Shown in pieces: positions 11,984-22,080 of a DNA stretch of 64,000 bases (its first letter is position 1; every line of letters starts with the position of its first letter). Source of the DNA: Clusia tigrina (lineage: Eukaryota; Arthropoda; Insecta; Diptera; Clusiidae). A program made the position numbers and the translations under genes. The notes beneath the pieces were generated by a model. The model was not told the origin of the DNA and did no database searches. It saw nothing but the letters and a program-made list of their open reading frames with translations. The DNA is taken from positions 98,812,542 to 98,876,541 of the forward strand of contig OV050032.1 in NCBI GenBank assembly GCA_920105625.2, in the 5' to 3' direction.

Positions 11984-12521
11984 CAAAGTGTTCACCTCAT
12001 CAAGTCTATCATTGCCTACCCAAAGATTCAAAGCCAGTGAAGTGATAAAAGAGAATCCGTATCTTAGCAATTTGCCGATCGAAAGCTATAATGGTCAGCC
12101 AAAAATCATTATCAGTCTCATACACTCATTTTTAACAGTACCAATAGAGACCCCATATAGCCAACAGAGTCCTGGGCCTATTGCCGTTAAAACCAGATTG
12201 GGTTGGATGGTGTATGGGCCAGTTAACACCAATGATAAGCCATGCATTAAGCGGTCATTCCATCTACAAAAAAATTACTCTTATGCTGAAATTGATGCAG
12301 TCAAAGAGAAGGATGATAGGATGAAACAATATTTCGACATGGAAACATTTGGAATAAAACCAGACACAAAATTGATGCAATCCAAAGATGAAAAGAGGGC
12401 ACTTGAAATATTACAAAAAACAACAAAAAGGATGGGCAATCGATATGAGGCGGGGTTGTTGTGGAAAGAGGATTCTTTTTCATTCCCTTCCAGTGTGGCG
12501 ATGGCAATGAAAAGATTATAA
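11960..12521 (+). pseudogene. pol: Bel/Pao pol, protease to RT linker
   Basis: The frame starts after the +1 shift and ends at an ochre codon, 12519-12521. It carries the conserved Bel/Pao stretch between protease and polymerase: SSLSLPTQRFKA, HSFLTVPIETPYSQQSPGPI, AVKTRLGWMVYGPV, then FDMETFGIKP, KRALEILQKTTKR and RYEAGLLWK. These are family hallmarks. The TTG-initiated start one could place at 11943 is an artefact of the shift, since no real initiation is expected here. The next segment continues in the same frame right after the stop, so the stop is a point lesion. Confidence 0.83.
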
Positions 12522-13350
12522 AGTGTTGAAAGAAAGATGAGACAGGACTTAGAATATGCAACTGAATACAGAAAGAAAATAAACCATTATATAGTAGATG
12601 GATATGCAAGAAGACTTAAACCGGGAGAAGAAAAAATCTGTCCATCGAAATCATTTTATGTACCACATTTCGGAGTTAGAAATCCAAATAAAAATGGAAT
12701 CGTATTTGATGCCGCAGCTGAAATAAATAATTTCTCTTTAAATAAAGCTTTATTATCCGGCCCAGACTTAAACCAACCATTGATAGCTATTCTCTTTAAA
12801 TTCAGAGAAGCACCGATTGCTGTATGTGGCGATATAAAAGAGATGTTTCATCAGGTGTTAATAAATTAAAGAGATCAACAATATCAGCGATTTCTATGGA
12901 GAGATGGAAACCCCACAAAACCCGTGGAAGTGTTTGTGATGGAGAGGATGATATTTGGTGCTACGTGTCCTCCGACAATTGCTCAATATATAAAAAACAA
13001 AAATGCTGAAGACTATTCCAGTGAGATACCACGAGCCGTTGAAGGCATAATAAAACGACACTACGTTGATGATTATGTAGATTGCTTTGAGACAGAAGAA
13101 ATGGCAATCCGGGTCGTCGGCGAAGTCATACGTATTCACAACGCTGGCGGATTCGAGCTGAGAAATATAATTTCAAATTCACCGAAAGTTGAAAGAGCGT
13201 TTGGTAGCACGAACACTGCCATAAAGGAAGATGTGGCTATTGACGGCCGCGTGGACCGTATACTGGGCATGTTTTGGCGTTCAAAGGCCGATGAACTGGT
13301 GTTCGTATTCCAACTGGATAAGGTGCCACAACAAATAGTTAACTTCAATA
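12522..13350 (+). pseudogene. pol: Reverse transcriptase domain of pol, one internal stop
   Basis: The RNA-dependent DNA polymerase domain continues in the frame of the preceding segment. Early blocks are KSFYVPHFGVRNP, IVFDAAAEINNFSLN, ALLSGPDLNQPLIAILFKFR and CGDIKEMFHQV; the last contains the first catalytic Asp region. An ochre codon at 12867-12869 interrupts the domain, and the same frame resumes at 12870 with QQYQRFLWRDGNP and MIFGATCPPTIAQY. The catalytic box YVDDYVD is at 13062-13082, with both metal-binding aspartates intact. Length and block order match a complete Bel/Pao RT. It is non-functional because of the stop inside the domain. Confidence 0.9.
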
Positions 13351-14100
13351 GGAAACCAACCAAGCGTGAAGTACTTAGCGTCGTAATGTCCATCTTTGAT
13401 TCACTTGGAATTCTGGGAAACTTTACGGTGACAGGAAAATTATTTATGCAAGCGATATGGAGGAGGGGCATAGGATGGGATGATCCAATACCCGACGAAC
13501 TGTTTGAGCGATGGAAGGCCTGGCTGGTGGAGTTAAAACAAGTGGAAAACTTTCGGATTCAACGCTGTTACCTGACAAATTTCGACAATATTGACCTGCA
13601 CGTTTTCGTAGTCGCAAGTGAGGAGGCATGTGCAGTCGTAGCGTACGTGAGAGCACAAACGCCTACAGGTATAGAGCTTGCATTCGTAGCAGCAAAGAAT
13701 AGTTGTGCTCCGACACGATACCATTCAGTCCCGAAGTTGGAACTGCAAGCAGCCGTTATGGGCGTACGACTGAAGGATAGCGTAGTAAAATGCCATTCAA
13801 TACAGTTTAATAAAATTTATTTTTGGAGCGATTCGCACACTGTAATAAGATGGATCAGAGCTGATCATCGGGTTTACAAACAATACGTTGCAAATAGGGT
13901 CGCCGAGATATTGGAAAGCAGTCAAGTGGAAGATTGGTTTTGGTGCCCAGGGGAACTAAACCCAGCAGATGAAACAACGCGTGCATCATTTACAAGGCGA
14001 AGCAAGGCAACAGGTAGATGGAAAAATGGCCCGGAATTTTTGCTAAAAAGTCAACTACTTATGAAAACTACTATGGACAGAAGCGAAGATGAATTGCGAG
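13351..14100 (+). pseudogene. pol: RT connection and RNase H domain of pol (first Asp replaced)
   Basis: The frame is open throughout. The connection region (KPTKREVLSVVMSIFDSLG, then WRRGIGWDDPIPDELF, the Pao-type peptidase A17/RNase H family block) is followed by RNase H. The expected FCDAS motif reads FVVAS, with GTC (Val) at 13611-13613 where the first catalytic Asp should be; GAC to GTC is a single change. Later landmarks are present: KLELQAAVMG (Glu), FWSDSHTVIRWI (Asp), and WCPGELNPADETTRAS (Asp). RNase H would remove the RNA strand after reverse transcription. Loss of this Asp should disable it even if the frame were intact. Confidence 0.85.
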
Positions 14101-14289
14101 CCAACCATATCTTATTGGTAGCCAGGCAAGTAAAAACAATTGTACCAAGTATTAATCGATTTTCAAATTATAGACGTTTGAAGAGAACTATGGCGTGGAT
14201 ATTTCGCTACGTCCACAACTTAAAAGCAAAGGCTACCCAACGAGTACTACAGAAGGGTGAACTCATCGCCGAAGAAGAGTTGGCAGCTG

Positions 14290-15326
14290 AAAATCATCTC
14301 TGTAAAGTTGCTCAAATATTTGCTGATGAGCATGCTAGTCTATATCAAAAAGGCGTGGTTCAAGTAACGAGCCAAATTAAAGCGTTAAACCCGTTTGTTG
14401 CTGAAGATGGTCTGTTACGAGTTGGAGGCAGGATCGAAAGAGCCACTTGGATACACGTCGACGCCAGGCATCCGATAATACTTCCAAAGGAGCATCCGCT
14501 CACACGTTTGATAGTTGACTACTATCATCGGAAGTTTAATCACATTAAAGTCTCAACGGTTATCAATGAAATAAGACAACGCTTCTGGAGTCCGTCGATA
14601 AGACGAGTAGTGAATGGAGTCCAAGCCCATTGTATGTTATGTAGATTGCGAAAAGCCCACCCGCAACAGCCGCAAATGGGTAATTTGCCGATAGACAGAA
14701 TAACACCCTACGTACGTCCATTCTCTTACACCGGAGTGGATTTCTTTGGCCCATTAAACGTAACTGTTCGTCGACAAAAAGAGAAGCGTTGGGTCGCTTT
14801 ATTTACGTGCTTAACCTGTCGTGCAATACATTTGGAGCTTGCCACTGATTTATCAAGTGATGCCTGTCTGATCTGCATACGCAATTTTATTAACCGCAGA
14901 GGAGTACCAGTGCAAATTCGCAGCGACAACGGCACCATGTTTGTGGGCCTATCAAAGGAGCTGCAACTTGCGAGGAAAGCCCTAGATGAAGATGCCGTTA
15001 AGTTACACATAGCGCCAATGGGAATTAAGTGGATATTTAATACTCCAGCCAATCCTAGTGAAGGAGGTGCATGGGAGCGACTGGTTCAGTCTGTCAAAAA
15101 GACGCTGAACATCATACTGAAAGAACATGCGCCGCGAATAGACACATTATATAGTGTCTTAATTGAAGCCGAAAACATTATTAACTCTAGACCATTAACT
15201 CATCTGCCAGTTACACCGGAAGAACCTGAACCGCTGACGCCGAACCATCTTCTGTTGGGCTGCATGAATTCTACACAGACGCCGGCAACTTACGAGCCGA
15301 GGCTGATGTGTCTGCGAAAGCAATAG
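14290..15326 (+). pseudogene. pol: Integrase domain of pol, ended by amber stop
   Basis: In the same frame as RT and RNase H. The N-terminal zinc-binding part shows HPLTRLIVDYYHRKFNH followed by HCMLC (H-H-C-C type). The catalytic core has Asp in GVDFFGP at 14739, Asp in RSDNGTMF at 14925 and Glu in GGAWERLVQSVKKTL at 15075. The catalytic triad is therefore intact, with 61 and 49 residues between members. NPLTHLP-like and PLTPNHLLLG blocks follow, as in other Bel/Pao integrases. TAG at 15324-15326 ends the frame where a Trp (TGG) is typical of the family, and homology continues beyond it. Integrase would insert the DNA copy with a 5-bp staggered cut, matching the ACAAG duplications. Confidence 0.9.
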
Positions 15327-15631
15327 CGAGTGGCAGAAAATTTAAAAAATTATTTCTGGTCGCGGTGGCTAAAGGAGTACCTTCCGGATTTGATGCGGCG
15401 ACGAAAGTGGTGCTTGCCTACGAAGCAACTGAGAATTGGTGATCTTGTGCTGATATGTGAGGTGAATGCAGCTCGATCTCACTGGAGGCGTGGCAGAGTT
15501 GTGCACTGTTTCATGGGTCTGATGGAATTGCGCGATCAGCTGAAGTCAAAACGCATTCTGGTGCCCTGAGGAGACCCGTGTCAAAGCTTGCTTTTTTGGA
15601 CGTCGAGGTTGGTGGTAAAGCTTCCCCATAG
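15327..15631 (+). pseudogene. pol: C-terminal tail of pol/integrase, frameshifted
   Basis: Just past the amber codon the same frame encodes NYFWSRWLKEYLPDLMRRR, then LRIGDLVLICEVN and WRRGRV, the usual Bel/Pao integrase C-terminal (DUF5641-like) region. After GRVVHC the homology moves to another register (SDGIARSAEVKTHSGALRRP, then VSKLAFLDVE) and ends at TAG 15629-15631. This implies a net -1 (or +2) indel near 15500-15520. The frame not corrected for the shift ends earlier, at TGA 15567-15569. Only 23 bases separate the corrected end from the 3' LTR, leaving no room for an envelope gene. Confidence 0.82.
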
Positions 15632-15643
15632 TGGTCACTTTAC

Positions 15644-15654
15644 GGAGGAGGGGA
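15644..15654 (+). promoter_or_regulatory. Polypurine tract
   Basis: GGAGGAGGGGA is an 11-base all-purine run that abuts the TG of the 3' LTR, the position required for priming plus-strand DNA synthesis in an LTR retroelement. It appears intact. Confidence 0.85.
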
Positions 15655-16084
15655 TGTTATTAATTGAATTATTATTTGAAATTCATATGTAGGTTATATT
15701 CATGTGAACGGGGCTTAATGCATTCGTTAATCATAAGTAAAAATGTATTGTATTTTTGTCTCGTTTGCACCTCAATGTAACTTAGTTTGTACTTTGACCT
15801 TTGGGACAGACGTTTTTGCCGCCAAGTAATGTAAATACGTTTTGCTTAAACGGGTTTGCTTTATTAGGTAGTCAATCGAGCAAGTCGCCGGAAGTCAAAA
15901 AAGGAGTAAGATAATTTTTCTTTATATTTTATATTTTCTATATATATATATATATGTATAAATTTTGACGAATATAGAAAAATAAACAAAAGGATTTAGC
16001 AGTCATCGTGCCTGTGTTTGGAACTTATTTGAGGGTGACTGCAAGAGTTCAATTTTCTAGACCTCTACGCTCGGATCGTCGACA
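15655..16084 (+). repeat. 3' long terminal repeat
   Basis: This 430-bp copy of 9388-9798 starts directly after the polypurine tract and ends in CGACA before the right target duplication. Against the 5' LTR I count about nine substitutions (about 2.2% of aligned positions), a 21-bp extra segment near 15840-15860, and one TA unit fewer in the (TA)n run. AATAAA is at 15981-15986. The two LTRs are identical at integration, so these differences arose afterwards or by later exchange. Confidence 0.93.
15981..15986 (+). promoter_or_regulatory. Candidate polyadenylation signal in 3' LTR
   Basis: AATAAA in the 3' LTR is followed about 25 bases later by GTGCCTGTGTTTGG, the expected layout of a cleavage and polyadenylation site. 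This is inferred from motif and position only. Confidence 0.55.
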
Positions 16085-16089
16085 ACAAG
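16085..16089. repeat. Target-site duplication, right copy (ACAAG)
   Basis: ACAAG immediately follows the terminal CA of the 3' LTR and matches 9383-9387. The satellite continues in register with CATTTGTATG. Confidence 0.93.
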
Positions 16090-16845
16090 CATTTGTATGT
16101 TGCAAACTTTGATAGGTGTAGGACGTACCGTAAAGAAGTTAGGGGCGTTTGAAGTTTTATCAGTGTTTGATTTGGGACTCAAGGGTAGCATAGCTTTGAG
16201 CGATGGCTTAAATTGACAAGAGGCCCGGGTACTTCATTGTTACAAAATTTCAAGGTTTTATGACGCTCCAGTAAAAAGCTACAAGCATTTGTATGTTGCA
16301 AACTTTGACAGTTGTAGGACGTACCGTATAGAAGTTAGGGGCGTTTGAAGTTTTATCAGTGTTTGATTTGGGACTCAAGGGTAACATAGCTTTGAGCGAT
16401 GGCTTAAATTGACAAGAGGCTCGGGTACTTCATTGTTACAAAATTTCAAGGTTTTATGACGCTCCAGTAAAAAGTTACAAGCATTTGTATGTTGCAAACT
16501 TTGATAGGTGTAGGACGTACCGTATAGAAGTTAGGGGCGTTTGAAGTTTTATCAGTGTTTGATTTAGGACTCAAGGGTAGCATAGCTTTGAGCGATGGCT
16601 TAAATTGACAAGAGGCTCGGGTACTTCATTGTTACAAAATTTCAAGGTTTTATGACGCTCCAGTAAAAAGTTACAAGCATTTGTAAGTTGCTAACTTTGA
16701 TAGGTGTAGGACGTACCGTAAAGAAGTTAGGGGCGTTTGAAGTTCTATCAGCGTTTGATTTGGGACTCTAGGGTAGCATAGCTTTGAGCGATGGCTTAAA
16801 TTGACAAGAGGCTCGAGTACTTTATTGTTACAAAATTTCAAGGTT

Positions 16846-19800
16846 TTATGACGCTCCAGTAAAAAGATACAAGCATTTGTATGTTGCCAACTTTGATAGT
16901 TGTAGGACGTACGGTATAGAAGTTAGGGGCGTTTGAAGTTTTATCAGTGTTTGATTTGGGACTCTAGGGTAGCATAGATTTGAGCGATAACTTAAATTGA
17001 CAAGATGCTCGAGTACTTTATTGTTACAAAGTTTCAATTTTTTATGACGCCCCAGTAAAAAGTTACAAGCATTTGTATGTTGCAAACTTTAATATGTGTT
17101 GGACGTACCATAAAGAAGTTAGGGGCATTTGAAGTTTTATCAGTGTTTGATTTGGGACTCTAGGGTAGCATAGCTTTGAGCGATGGCCTAAATTGACAAG
17201 AGGGTCGAGTACTTTATTGTTACAAAATTTCAAGGTTTTATGACGCTCCAGTAAAAAGGTACAAGCATTTGAATGTTGCAAACTTTCATAGGTGTATGAC
17301 GTACCGTAAAGAAGTTAGGGGCGTTTGAAGTTTTATCAGTGTTTGATTTGAGACTCTAGGGTACCATAGCTTTGAGCGATAGCTAAAATTGACAAGAGGC
17401 TCGAGTACTTTATTGTTACAAAATTTCAAGGTTTTATGACGCTCCAGTAAAAAGTTACAAGCATTTGTATGTTGCAAACTTTGATTGGTGTAGGACGTAC
17501 CGTATAAAAGTTAGGGCCATTTGAAGTTTTATCAGTGTTTGATTTGGGACTCAAGGGTAGCATAGCTTTGATCGATGGCTTAAATTGACAAGAGGCTCGA
17601 GTACTTCATTGTTACAAATTTTCAAGGTTTTATGACGCTCCAGTAAAAAGATACAAGCATTAGTATGTTGCACACTTTGATAGGTGTAGGACGTACCGTA
17701 TAGAAGTTAGGGCCATTTGAAGTTTTATCAGTGTTTGATTTGGGACTCTAGGGTAGCATAGCTTTGAGCGATAACTTAAATTGACAAGATGCTCGAGTAC
17801 TTTATTGTTACAAAATTTCAAGGTTTTATGACGCTCCAGTAAAAAGATACAAGCATTTGTATGTTGCCAACTTTGATAGGTGTAGGACGTACCGTATAGA
17901 AGTTAGGGGCGTTGGAAGTTTTATCAGTGTTTGATTTAAGACTCTAGGGTAGCATAGATTTGAGCGATAACTTAAATTGACAAGAGGGTCGAGTACTTTA
18001 TTGTTACAAAATTTCAAGGTTTTATGACGCTCCAGTAAAAAGTTACAAGCATTTGAATGTTGCAAAGTTTGATAGGTGTAGGACGTACCGTAAAGAACTT
18101 AGGGGCGTTTGAAGTTTTATCAGTGTTTGATTTGGGACTCTAGGGTAACATAGCTTTGAGCGATGGCTTAAATTGACAAGAGGCTCGGGTACTTCATTGT
18201 TGCAAAATTTCAAGGTTTTATGACGCTCCAGTAAAAATTTACAAGCATTTGTATGTTGCAAACTTTGATAGGTGTAGGACGTACCGTATAGAAGTTAGGG
18301 CCGGTTGAAGTTTTATCAGTGTTTGATTTAGGACTCAAGGGTAGCATAGCTTTGAGCGATGGCTTAAATTGACAAGAGGCTCGGGTACTTAATTGTTACA
18401 AAATTTCAAGGTTTTATGACGCTCCAGTAAAAAGTTACAAGCATTTGTATGTTGCAAACTTTGATAGGTGTAGGACGTACCGTAAAGAAGTTAGGGGCGT
18501 TTGAAGTTTTATCAGCGTTTGATTTGGGACTCTTGGGTAGCATAGATTTGAGCGATGGCTTAAATTGACAAGAGGCTCGAGTACTTTATTGTTACAAAAT
18601 TTCAAGGTTTCATGACGCTCCAGTAAAAAGTTACAAGCATTTGTATGTTGCAAACTTTGATAGGTGTAGGACGTACCGTATAGAAGTTAGGGGCGGTTGA
18701 AGTTTTATCAGTGTTTGATTTGGGACTCAAGGGTAGCATAGCTTTGAGCGATGGCTTAAATTGACAAGAGGCCCGGGTACTTCATTGTTACAAAATTTCA
18801 AGGTTTTATGACGCTCCAGTAAAAAGCAACAAGCATTTGTATGTTGCAAACTTTGACAGTTGTAGGACGTACCGTATAGAAGTTAGGGGCGGTTGAAGTT
18901 TTATCAGTGTTTGATTTGGGACTCAAGGGTAGCATAGCTTTGAGCGATGGCTTAAATTGACAAGAGGCTCGGGTACTTCATTGTTACAAAATTTCAAGGT
19001 TTTATGACGCTCCAGTAAAAAGTTACAAGCATTTGTATGTTGCAAACTTTGATAGGTGTAGGACGTACCGTATAGAAGTTAGGGCCATTTAAAGTTTTAT
19101 CAGTGTTTGATTTGGGACTCAAGGGTAACATAGCTTTGAGCCTTGGCTTAAATTGACAAGAGGCTCGGGTACTTCATTGTTACAAAATTTCAAGGTTTTA
19201 TGACGCTCCAGTAAAAAGTTACAAGCATTTGTATGTTGCAAACTTTGATAGGTGTAGGACGTACCGTATAGAAGTTAGGGGCGTTTGAAGTTTTATCAGT
19301 GTTTGATTTAGGACTCAAGGGTAGCATAGCTTTGAGCGATGGCTTAAATTGACAAGAGGCTCGGGTACTTCATTGTTACAAAATTTCAAGGTTTTATGAC
19401 GCTCCAGTAAAAAGATACAAGCATTTGTATGTTGCCAACTTTGATAGGTGTAGGACGTACGGTATAGAAGTTAGGGGCGTTTGAAGTTTTATCAGTGTTT
19501 GATTTGGGACTCTAGGGTAGCATAGATTTGAGCGATAACTTAAATTGACAAGATGCTCGAGTACTTTATTGTTACAAAATTTCAATTTTTTATGACACCC
19601 CAGTAAAAAGTTACAAGCATTTGTATGTTGCAAACTTTAATATGTGTAGTACGTACCGTAAAGAAGTTAGGGGCGTTTGAAGTTTTATCAGTGTTTGATT
19701 TGGGACTCTAGGGTAGCATAGCTTTGAGCGATAGCTTAAATTGACAAGAGGCTCGAGTACTTTATTGTTACAAAATTTCAAGGTTTTATGACGCTCCAGT

Positions 19801-22045
19801 AAAAAGTTACAAGCATTTGTATGTTGCAAACTTTGATTGGTGTAGGACGTACCGTATAAAAGTTAGGGCCATTTGAAGTTTTATCAGTGTTTGATTTGGG
19901 ACTCAAGGGTAGCATAGCTTTAAGCGATGGCTTAAATTGACAAGAGGCTCGAGTACTTTATTGTTACAAAAATTCAAGGTTTTATGACGCTCCAGTAAAA
20001 AGATACAAGCATTTGTATGTTGCAAACTTTGATAGGTGTAGGACGTACCGTATAGAAGTTAGGGCCATTTGAAGTTTTATCAGTGTTTGATTTGGGACTC
20101 TAGGGTAGCATAGCTTTGAGCGATGGCCTAAATTGACAAGAGGGTCGAGTACTTTATTGTTACAAAATTTCAAGGTTTTATGACGCTCCAGTAAAAAGGT
20201 ACAAGCATTTGAATGTTGCAAACTTTCATAGGTGTATGACGTACCGTAAAGAAGTTAGGGGCGTTTGAAGTTTTATCAGTGTTTGATTTGAGACTCTAGG
20301 GTACCATAGCTTTGAGCGATAGCTAAAATTGACAAGAGGCTCGAGTACTTTATTGTTACAAAATTTCAAGGTTTTATGACGCTCCAGTAAAAAGTTACAA
20401 GCATTTGTATGTTGCAAACTTTGATTGGTGTAGGACGTACCGTATAAAAGTTAGGGCCATTTGAAGTTTTATCAGTGTTTGATTTGGGACTCAAGGGTAG
20501 CATAGCTTTGAGCGATGGCTTAAATTGACAAGAGGCTCGAGTACTTCATTGTTACTAATTTTCAAGGTTTTATGACGCTCCAGTAAAAAGATACAAGCAT
20601 TAGTATGTTGCACACTTTGATAGGTGTAGGACGTACCGTATAGAAGTTAGGGCCATTTGAAGTTTTATCAGTGTTTGATTTGGGACTCTAGGGTAGCATA
20701 GCTTTGAGCGATAACTTAAATTGACAAGATGCTCGAGTACTTTATTGTTACAAAATTTCAAGGTTTTATGACGCTCCAGTAAAAAGATACAAGCATTTGT
20801 ATGTTGCCAACTTTGATAGGTGTAGGACGTACCGTATAGAAGTTAGGGGCGTTTGAAGTTTTATCAGTGTTTGATTTGGGACTCTAGGGTAGCATAGATT
20901 TGAGCGATAACTTAAATTGACAAGAGGGTCGAGTACTTTATTGTTACAAAATTTCAAGGTTTTATGACGCTCCAGTAAAAAGTTACAAGCATTTGAATGT
21001 TGCAAAGTTTGATAGGTGTAGGACGTACCGTAAAGAAGTTAGGGGCGTTTGAAGTTTTATCAGTGTTTGATTTGGGACTCTAGGGTAACATAGCTTTGAG
21101 CGATGGCTTAAATTGACAAGAGGCTCGGGTACTTCATTGTTGTAAAATTTCAAGGTTTTATGACGCTCCAGTAAAAATTTACAAGCATTTGTATGTTGCA
21201 AACTTTGATAGGTGTAGGACGTACCGTATAGAAGTTAGGGCCGGTTGAAGTTTTATCAGTGTTTGATTTAGGACTCAAGGGTAGCATAGCTTTGAGCGAT
21301 GGCTTAAATTGACAAGAGGCTCGGGTACTTAATTGTTTCAAAATTTCAAGGTTTTATGACGCTCCAGTAAAAAGTTACAAGCATTTGTATGTTGCAAACT
21401 TTGATAGGTGTAGGACGTACCGTAAAGAAGTTAGGGGCGTTTGAAGTTTTATCAGCGTTTGATTTGGGACTCTTGGGTAGCATAGCTTTGAGCGATGGCT
21501 TAAATTGACAAGAGGCTCGAGTACTTTATTGTTACAAAATTTCAAGGTTTCATGACGCTCCAGTAAAAAGTTACAAGCATTTGTATGTTGCAAACTTTGA
21601 TAGGTGTAGGACGTATCGTATAGAAGTTAGGGGCGTTTGAAGTTTTATCAGTGTTTGATTTGGGACTCAAGGGTAGCATAGCTTTGAGCGATGGCTTAAA
21701 TTGACAAGAGGCCCGGGTACTTCATTGTTACAAAATTTCAAGGTTTTATGACGCTCCAGTAAAAAGCAACAAGCATTTGTATGTTGCAAACTTTGACAGT
21801 TGTAGGACGTACCGTATAGAAGTTAGGGGCGGTTGAAGTTTTATCAGTGTTTGATTTGGGACTCAAGGGTAGCATAGCTTTGAGCGATGGCTTAAATTGA
21901 CAAGAGGCTCGGGTACTTCATTGTTACAAAATTTCAAGGTTTTATGACGCTCCAGTAAAAAGTTACAAGCATTTGTATGTTGCAAACTTTGATAGGTGTA
22001 GGACGTACCGTATAGAAGTTAGGGCCATTTAAAGTTTTATCAATG
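16846..22045. repeat. Higher-order repeat: tandem 13- and 15-monomer blocks
   Basis: Units at 17286, 17826, 18043 and 18435 recur at 20226, 20766, 20983 and 21375 with offset 2940 (15 monomers). The unit at 16846 recurs at 19394 with offset 2548 (13 monomers). The 392-bp difference shows that the first block lacks two monomers present around 19.65-20.05 kb, with the junction inside the unit at 17063-17281. Diagnostic shared variants are CTTTCATAGGTGTATGACG, GGTACCATAGC, AGCTAAAATTG, GTTTGATAGG after TTGCAAA, and AAAAAGCAACAAGC. Copies are near-identical, implying a recent duplication. Confidence 0.82.
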
Positions 22046-22080
22046 TTTGATTTGGGACTCAAGGGTAGCATAGCTTTGAG

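Larger units (their letters stand above)
9388..16084 (+). mobile_element. Bel/Pao LTR retrotransposon, full length but inactivated
   Basis: This 6,697-bp element has two near-identical LTRs that begin TGT and end ACA, a 5-bp ACAAG target duplication, a polypurine tract, and remnants of one gag-pol reading frame in the order gag, zinc knuckle, protease, reverse transcriptase, RNase H, integrase. Integrase after RNase H, a YVDD reverse transcriptase and a Bel-type gag domain place it in Bel/Pao rather than Gypsy or Copia. No envelope frame follows integrase. Coding is broken by in-frame stops at 10505, 10706, 12519, 12867 and 15324 and by frameshifts near 11950-11980 and 15500-15520. The LTRs differ by about nine substitutions, a 21-bp indel and a 2-bp microsatellite change. 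It is the only non-satellite sequence in the window. Confidence 0.96.

Noticed and set aside
12824..13009. Short plus-strand frame overlapping the RT region
   Set aside because: It is out of register with pol. The pol frame with YVDD and flanking RT blocks explains the sequence.
10171..15052. Minus-strand frames of 60-126 codons inside the retroelement
   Set aside because: They are antisense shadows of the gag-pol frame, with no recognisable domains.
15570..15654. Envelope gene after pol
   Set aside because: Only 23 bases separate the corrected pol end at 15631 from the 3' LTR.
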